Shown here: one piece after another, positions 6,345-9,883 of the stretch
Layout of the letters: every line of letters starts with the position of its first letter
How positions within the stretch are numbered: position 1 is the first letter of the stretch
Origin: Candidatus Neomicrothrix sp. UBA4742
GTDB taxonomy: Bacteria > Actinomycetota > Acidimicrobiia > Acidimicrobiales > Acidimicrobilacustridaceae
Direction of reading: 5' to 3'
NCBI GenBank assembly: GCA_002403895.1
Contig: DHIQ01000234.1
Location: forward strand, 1-9,883
DNA: 9,883 bases
Program-made: the position numbers and the translations under genes
Notes under the pieces: generated by a model
The model's database searches: none
What the model was told of the DNA's origin: nothing
The model's input: the letters and a program-made list of their open reading frames with translations, nothing else

Positions 6345-6369
6345 AATCTACTGGTCCCCCCCGTGTCAA
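6345..6369 (-). promoter_or_regulatory. Putative promoter of the ABC exporter operon
   Basis: On the minus strand a perfect TTGACA (6369-6364) precedes TAGATT (6350-6345), which lies 9 nt before the ATG at 6335. The spacer between the hexamers is only 13 nt, shorter than the normal 16-18, so the -35 match may be accidental. The -10 position again predicts a leaderless or very short-leader mRNA. Confidence 0.4.
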
Positions 6370-6387
6370 CGACAGCCGACGACCGCG

Positions 6388-6393
6388 TACCCT
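6388..6393 (+). promoter_or_regulatory. Putative -10 element (TACCCT) for leaderless ABC-F gene
   Basis: TACCCT is followed by GCGGCG and the GTG start at 6400, with no Shine-Dalgarno. The block is almost the same as TACGATGCGGCGGTG before the nuclease gene at 504. It lies in the 64-bp divergent spacer shared with the exporter operon. Confidence 0.5.
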
Positions 6394-6399
6394 GCGGCG

Positions 6400-8205
6400 G
6401 TGATCCTCGTGGACCTCGATGGCGTGGCCATGAGCCGGCCCGGCAAGGCGCTGTTCGGCGACCTCTCCCTGACGCTGTCGTCGGGTGACCGCTTGGGCAT
6501 CGTGGGCCTCAACGGCTGCGGGAAATCGACGTTGCTGCGAGTCCTGACCGGTGCCGCCGAACCCGAATCGGGCAACGTGCGGCGGGGGCGCGGCGTGCGG
6601 GTCGCCGCCCTCGATCAGGTGCCCGTCCTGCCGTCGGGGCTGGTGCTGGAGGCGGTGGGCGACGGGTGGGAGGCCGCCGCCGTGCTCGATCGCCTGGGCA
6701 TGGGCGGGCTCACCGACGCCGAGGTGGACACCCTGTCGGGGGGCCAGGCCAAGCGGGTGGCGCTGGCTCGAACCCTGGTGACCGAGAGTGACCTGCTGGT
6801 GCTGGACGAGCCCACCAACCACCTCGACATCGACGGCATCGCCTGGCTCGAGGACCGCCTCGCCGAGTACCGGGGTGGTCTGGTGTTGGTGACCCATGAC
6901 CGTCACGTGCTGGACCGCGTCACCACCCGGATCCTCGAGCTCGACCGCGGCAAGGGGTATCTCCACGAGGGCGGGTATGCGGCCTACCTCGAAGGCCGTG
7001 CCCTTCGGGACGAACAGGCGGCCGGCGCCGAGTCCACCCGCCGCAACCTCGCCCGAAAGGAGTTGGCGTGGCTGCGACGAGGCGCCCCGGCCCGCACCCG
7101 CAAGCCCAAGGCCCGGATCGAGTCAGCCACCGCCCTGGTCGAGGGTCGGGCCGAGGCTCCCGCCCGGGCGGGCATCCCCGACCTGCACCTGGGGACGCCG
7201 CGCCTGGGTGACCGGGTCATCGAACTGGAGGGGGTAGGCCACTGCTTCGATGACGGCCCGTTGCTGTTCGAAGGTGTGGACCTCGCTCTCGACAACCGTG
7301 AGCGGCTCGGCATCGTGGGGGCCAACGGCACCGGCAAATCGACGCTGCTCGACATCACGGCCGGGCGTCGCGTTCCCACCCAGGGCCGAGTGGAGACGGG
7401 GCCGTCGGTGCGTCTCGGCTATTACGATCAGCTCGGGTTCACGCTCGATCTCGATCAGCGGGTGCGCGACGCGGTGACCGGCGGGGTCCGCGTGCCGGAC
7501 TGGCGTGACGCGGCGTTGCTCGAGCAGTTCTGGTTCAACGACGACGCGCAGTGGGGCCCGATCCGGCTGCTGTCGGGCGGGGAGCGGCGGCGCCTGCAAT
7601 TGCTGTTGACGCTGGTCGCCCAACCGAACGTGTTGTTGCTCGACGAGCCCACCAACGACCTGGACATCGACACGTTGCGGGTTCTCGAGGAGTTCCTCGA
7701 CGACTGGCCGGGAGCGCTGGTGGTGGTCAGCCACGACCGGGCTTTCCTGGAGCGGACTGTCACCGATGTGGTCGTCGTTGACGGAACGGGTCGGGTCGGT
7801 CGCCGACCGGGGGGCTACGCCGCCTGGGAGGACGAGCGCCGCGCCGCTCGCCAGGGTCCGCGCGCTCGTGCTGCGTCGGTCGGCGGTGCTGGTCGTGTGA
7901 CCGCAGACCGCGCCAGCGAGCCCGGAACGAGGCCCGAGGGGGCAGCCGCCACCGCCACCGGGACCGGAGGTGAGCGCTCGGCCAGCACGTTGCGCCATCT
8001 GATGAAACAGGTCGACAAGGAACTGGCGGCGCTGAGCCGCCGTCACGACGTCCTCGAGACGGAACTGACCGCGGCGGGCACCGACCACGAGGCGCTGCGG
8101 CGCATCGGTGCCAAGTTGGCCGTGGTCTCCGCCTCCGTGGCGGCCGCCGAAGAACGCTGGTTGGCTCTGGCCGAAGAGGCCGAGTCGTCGCGGGGGACCC
8201 GCTGA
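6400..8205 (+). CDS. ABC-F family ATPase, Uup type
   Basis: This 601-residue soluble protein has two ABC ATPase domains in one chain and no membrane segment, which defines ABC-F. Domain 1 has Walker A GLNGCGKST (36-44), signature LSGGQ (112-116), Walker B LLVLDEPTNHLD with Glu137, and His166. Domain 2 has GANGTGKST (307-315), LSGGE (391-395), VLLLDEPTNDLD with Glu416, and His445. The linker segment RKELAWLRRGAPARTRKPKA (219-238) is typical of the Uup branch. The C-terminus (about 528-595) is a predicted coiled coil rich in Leu, Ala and Glu, as in Uup, after a low-complexity Gly/Ala/Thr linker. ABC-F proteins act on ribosomes (E/P-site) or related translation steps; Uup is linked to ribosome function and DNA stability. 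Some ABC-Fs give antibiotic resistance, but nothing here points that way. All catalytic residues are intact. Confidence 0.95.
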   Translation: MILVDLDGVAMSRPGKALFGDLSLTLSSGDRLGIVGLNGCGKSTLLRVLTGAAEPESGNVRRGRGVRVAALDQVPVLPSGLVLEAVGDGWEAAAVLDRLGMGGLTDAEVDTLSGGQAKRVALARTLVTESDLLVLDEPTNHLDIDGIAWLEDRLAEYRGGLVLVTHDRHVLDRVTTRILELDRGKGYLHEGGYAAYLEGRALRDEQAAGAESTRRNLARKELAWLRRGAPARTRKPKARIESATALVEGRAEAPARAGIPDLHLGTPRLGDRVIELEGVGHCFDDGPLLFEGVDLALDNRERLGIVGANGTGKSTLLDITAGRRVPTQGRVETGPSVRLGYYDQLGFTLDLDQRVRDAVTGGVRVPDWRDAALLEQFWFNDDAQWGPIRLLSGGERRRLQLLLTLVAQPNVLLLDEPTNDLDIDTLRVLEEFLDDWPGALVVVSHDRAFLERTVTDVVVVDGTGRVGRRPGGYAAWEDERRAARQGPRARAASVGGAGRVTADRASEPGTRPEGAAATATGTGGERSASTLRHLMKQVDKELAALSRRHDVLETELTAAGTDHEALRRIGAKLAVVSASVAAAEERWLALAEEAESSRGTR

Positions 8206-8260
8206 GGGGCATGAGGGCTCCGGTAGCATCGGCGCCCGTCGGGGGTCCCGGGACCGCCCA

Positions 8261-8268
8261 GGGGGAGG
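8261..8268 (+). promoter_or_regulatory. Shine-Dalgarno of mannosyltransferase gene; possible -10 upstream
   Basis: GGGGGAGG lies 4 nt before the GTG at 8273. This purine-rich site fixes the start despite the frame being open back to 8108 inside the ABC-F gene. A TAGCAT at 8224-8229 could be a -10 element giving a leader of about 35 nt, so the gene may have its own promoter rather than relying on read-through from ABC-F. Confidence 0.55.
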
Positions 8269-8272
8269 ACAC

Positions 8273-9556
8273 GTGACGGAGGTGGATGTCGAAGTCGAGG
8301 GTCCGGCGGCGCGCCCCGACCCGGCGACCGATTCGCCCGGCGCAGGCCCGTGGTGGAAGCCGGCGGCCATCTTCCTGGGCATCGGCAGCGTGCTGTGGGT
8401 CACCGTCTATCTCGCCGGTCGCTATCTGCCCCGCGAGTACCTCTACTCCCGTCGCTATGACCCAGGCGGGGGACCGCTGGTCGAGCGGTGGGTGCGATGG
8501 GATGCCGGGTGGTATCGCGAGATCGTCCGCCACGGATACCGCTATTACCCGGGCGTGCAATCCTCGGTCGCCTACTTCCCCGCCTACCCGTTGGCCATCG
8601 CCGCGGTGGCGTGGGCTTTCCCCAGCATCGCGGCCGCAGGCGTGTTCGTCACCGTGGCGTCGGGGCTGGGCTCGGCGGTGCTGTTCTACCGGTGGTGCGC
8701 GGCGCGCATGGCGCCGGCCCACGCCACCACCGCGCTGGTCGTGCTGTTGGTCTTCCCCTTCAGCTGGTACCTGTATGGCGCGGTCTACGCCGACGCGTTC
8801 TTCCTGTTGGTGGTGCTGACCGCCTTCGTGTTGGTCGAGCGTGACCATCTGTGGCTGGCCGGCCTCGCCGGATTCGTCGCCACCGCGTCGCGCCCGACGG
8901 GCGTTGCCGTCGCCATCGGCCTGGTGCTGGTCGTCGTGGAGCGACGGAACCTGGCGTCGGCCGCGGCAACCGGCACCTCACCTCCGGGTGCGGAGCGCCG
9001 GGGGCTCGCCGGGTTCGGGGATCAACTCCGTAGCCGTTTCAACCCCCGGGGCTTCTCCTGGTCGGTGGGGCCGCTGCTGGTGGCGTTCGGTGGTTTGGCG
9101 GCCTGGTATGGCTACCTCTGGTATCGCTTCGACGACCCGTTGCTGTTCGTGCACATCGAGAGCCTGTGGGGCCAGGGCGCGGGCGTTCGCACCTGGTTCA
9201 AGTTCGAGTTCTTCCACCAGATGCACCTGGTCCCCCATTCACTGTTCTCGGCCGGGTTGATCCTCCACGCCCTGGTCGGCATCGGTGCGCTGTTGCTCGT
9301 ACCCCGCATCGCCCGCCGCTTCGGTTGGGCCTACGCCGTGTACGTCCTGATCGTCATGGGCATCCCGGTGCTGGGCACCAAAGACTTCATGAGCTGCGCC
9401 CGCTACCTGCTGGCGGCCTTCCCCGTGTTCGCGGTGGCAGGGGACTGGCTGGCCGAGCGGAACTCGCCGGCGGTCCGCAACGCCTGGGTGGGGGTCTCCT
9501 CCGTCTTGCTCATCGGCTTCGCCACCCTTTGGGCCATGGGGAAGTACCTGTCCTGA
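8273..9556 (+). CDS. GT76/PIG-V-like membrane mannosyltransferase (GT-C)
   Basis: This 427-residue integral membrane protein resembles bacterial mannosyltransferases of the PIG-V/GT76 type, which use polyprenyl-phosphate-mannose donors. The diagnostic first-loop motif VRWDAGWYREIVRHGY (74-89) contains the catalytic-type Asp77 near the first membrane segment (31-50). It is followed by SVAYFPAYPLAI (98-109), the segment FPFSWYLYGAVYADAFFL (161-178), ASRPTGVAVAIG (205-216) and the C-terminal SCARYLLAAFPVF (374-386). Around nine to ten hydrophobic segments are visible. A polar, low-complexity loop spans about 224-260. The acceptor is unknown: possible targets are cell-envelope glycans, phosphatidylinositol mannosides or proteins. 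GTG at 8273 follows a clear ribosome-binding site. It sits 67 bp after ABC-F, and no other glycan gene is visible beside it. Confidence 0.85.
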   Translation: MTEVDVEVEGPAARPDPATDSPGAGPWWKPAAIFLGIGSVLWVTVYLAGRYLPREYLYSRRYDPGGGPLVERWVRWDAGWYREIVRHGYRYYPGVQSSVAYFPAYPLAIAAVAWAFPSIAAAGVFVTVASGLGSAVLFYRWCAARMAPAHATTALVVLLVFPFSWYLYGAVYADAFFLLVVLTAFVLVERDHLWLAGLAGFVATASRPTGVAVAIGLVLVVVERRNLASAAATGTSPPGAERRGLAGFGDQLRSRFNPRGFSWSVGPLLVAFGGLAAWYGYLWYRFDDPLLFVHIESLWGQGAGVRTWFKFEFFHQMHLVPHSLFSAGLILHALVGIGALLLVPRIARRFGWAYAVYVLIVMGIPVLGTKDFMSCARYLLAAFPVFAVAGDWLAERNSPAVRNAWVGVSSVLLIGFATLWAMGKYLS

Positions 9557-9566
9557 GGGCAGCCAC

Positions 9567-9586
9567 CCGACCTGACGCGTGGTCGG
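9567..9586 (+). terminator. Possible hairpin after mannosyltransferase gene
   Basis: CCGACC (9567-9572) and GGTCGG (9581-9586) form a perfect 6-bp stem with an 8-nt loop, 10 bp after the stop codon. There is no T-tract, so intrinsic termination is uncertain. A second 5-bp hairpin, GGCTC-GGGG-GAGCC, lies at 9624-9637 in the same 140-bp spacer. Confidence 0.3.
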
Positions 9587-9684
9587 CGCCGCCCATTCCG
9601 GCCTGAGCTGACAAGATGCCCTCGGCTCGGGGGAGCCCGCAGCTGCCCAGGCCTCGCCCGTACCCGATCCGCACGGAAACGACC

Positions 9685-9690
9685 GAGGAG
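9685..9690 (+). promoter_or_regulatory. Shine-Dalgarno of SDR gene
   Basis: GAGGAG lies 6 nt before the ATG at 9697, a well-placed ribosome-binding site. No convincing -35/-10 pair is visible in the spacer 9557-9684. Confidence 0.6.
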
Positions 9691-9696
9691 CAGACC

Positions 9697-9883
9697 ATGC
9701 CGGAGACCACGAGTCAACCGTTGGAGGGGCGCGTGGCCCTGGTCACCGGCGGAGGCCGCGGCATCGGTCGGGCCATCTCGCTGGCGCTGGCGAGCGACGG
9801 CGCCGACGTGGCGGTCAACTACCGGCGCGACCGGGAGTCGGCGGACGAGACCGTGGCCGCCCTCAATGCCCTGGGCCGGCGGG
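9697..9883 (+). CDS. SDR family oxidoreductase, FabG-like (truncated by window edge)
   Basis: About 62 residues are visible before the right edge. They begin with a short tail, then [20 protein letters not shown] (10-29), the classical short-chain dehydrogenase Rossmann start with the nucleotide-binding TGGGRGIG motif at 17-24. The next strand ends VAVNYRRD (38-45); an Asn-Tyr-Arg-Arg run there is typical of NADP(H)-preferring, FabG-like SDRs. The active-site Ser-Tyr-Lys lies beyond the window, so its exact role cannot be set: 3-oxoacyl-ACP reductase or another keto-reductase are both possible. It follows the mannosyltransferase by 140 bp with its own ribosome-binding site, so it is probably a separate unit. 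Confidence 0.92.
   Translation, partial: MPETTSQPLEGRVALVTGGGRGIGRAISLALASDGADVAVNYRRDRESADETVAALNALGRR

Noticed and set aside
6400..8205. Antibiotic-resistance role for the ABC-F gene next to the exporter operon
   Set aside because: The linker and C-terminal coiled coil match the housekeeping Uup type, and no biosynthetic or resistance gene is nearby.
7123..8403. 426-codon minus-strand open frame opposite the ABC-F gene
   Set aside because: The translation is Arg/His/Gly-rich with no recognisable motif, and the opposite strand is clearly coding with all ABC motifs. It is a high-GC shadow frame.

Overview
This high-GC window has codon use and gene families typical of Actinobacteria. A DUF3097 gene, a family I know essentially from Actinobacteria, a GT76/PIG-V mannosyltransferase and many apparently leaderless start sites make an uncultured Acidimicrobiia-like actinobacterium my best guess; this is inference. 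I see no rRNA, tRNA, CRISPR array, insertion sequence, integrase or phage gene. The region looks like ordinary, densely packed chromosome, and no stretch over 300 bases lacks a gene.

Left third (1-3214): the minus strand carries the 5' part of an AddB/RecB-like nuclease gene running off the left edge, preceded by a C69/secernin-type N-terminal-nucleophile hydrolase. A small VOC/glyoxalase-fold gene is divergent from the hydrolase (75 bp apart) and convergent with a DUF3097 gene.

Middle (3215-6335): a 199-bp divergent spacer with three short perfect palindromes leads to a dodecin-like gene on the plus strand. On the minus strand, facing it, a 12-TM-like ABC permease overlaps its ATPase gene by 4 bp (GTGA), and acylphosphatase follows 46 bp later.

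Right part (6400-9883): the plus strand carries an ABC-F (Uup-type) ATPase, a GT-C mannosyltransferase and the start of a FabG-like SDR gene that runs off the right edge.

Working together: the only clear functional unit is the permease/ATPase exporter. The other genes look like independent housekeeping or metabolic genes. The most striking pattern is regulatory. Six of eleven genes have a TANNNT -10-like hexamer 6-9 nt before the start codon and no convincing Shine-Dalgarno, as expected for leaderless mRNAs. Four others have purine-rich ribosome-binding sites, and one is translationally coupled. I found no convincing new multi-gene system. The best leads are a Toprim-like signature in DUF3097, a dodecin lacking the usual flavin-contact residues, and an unassigned exporter.
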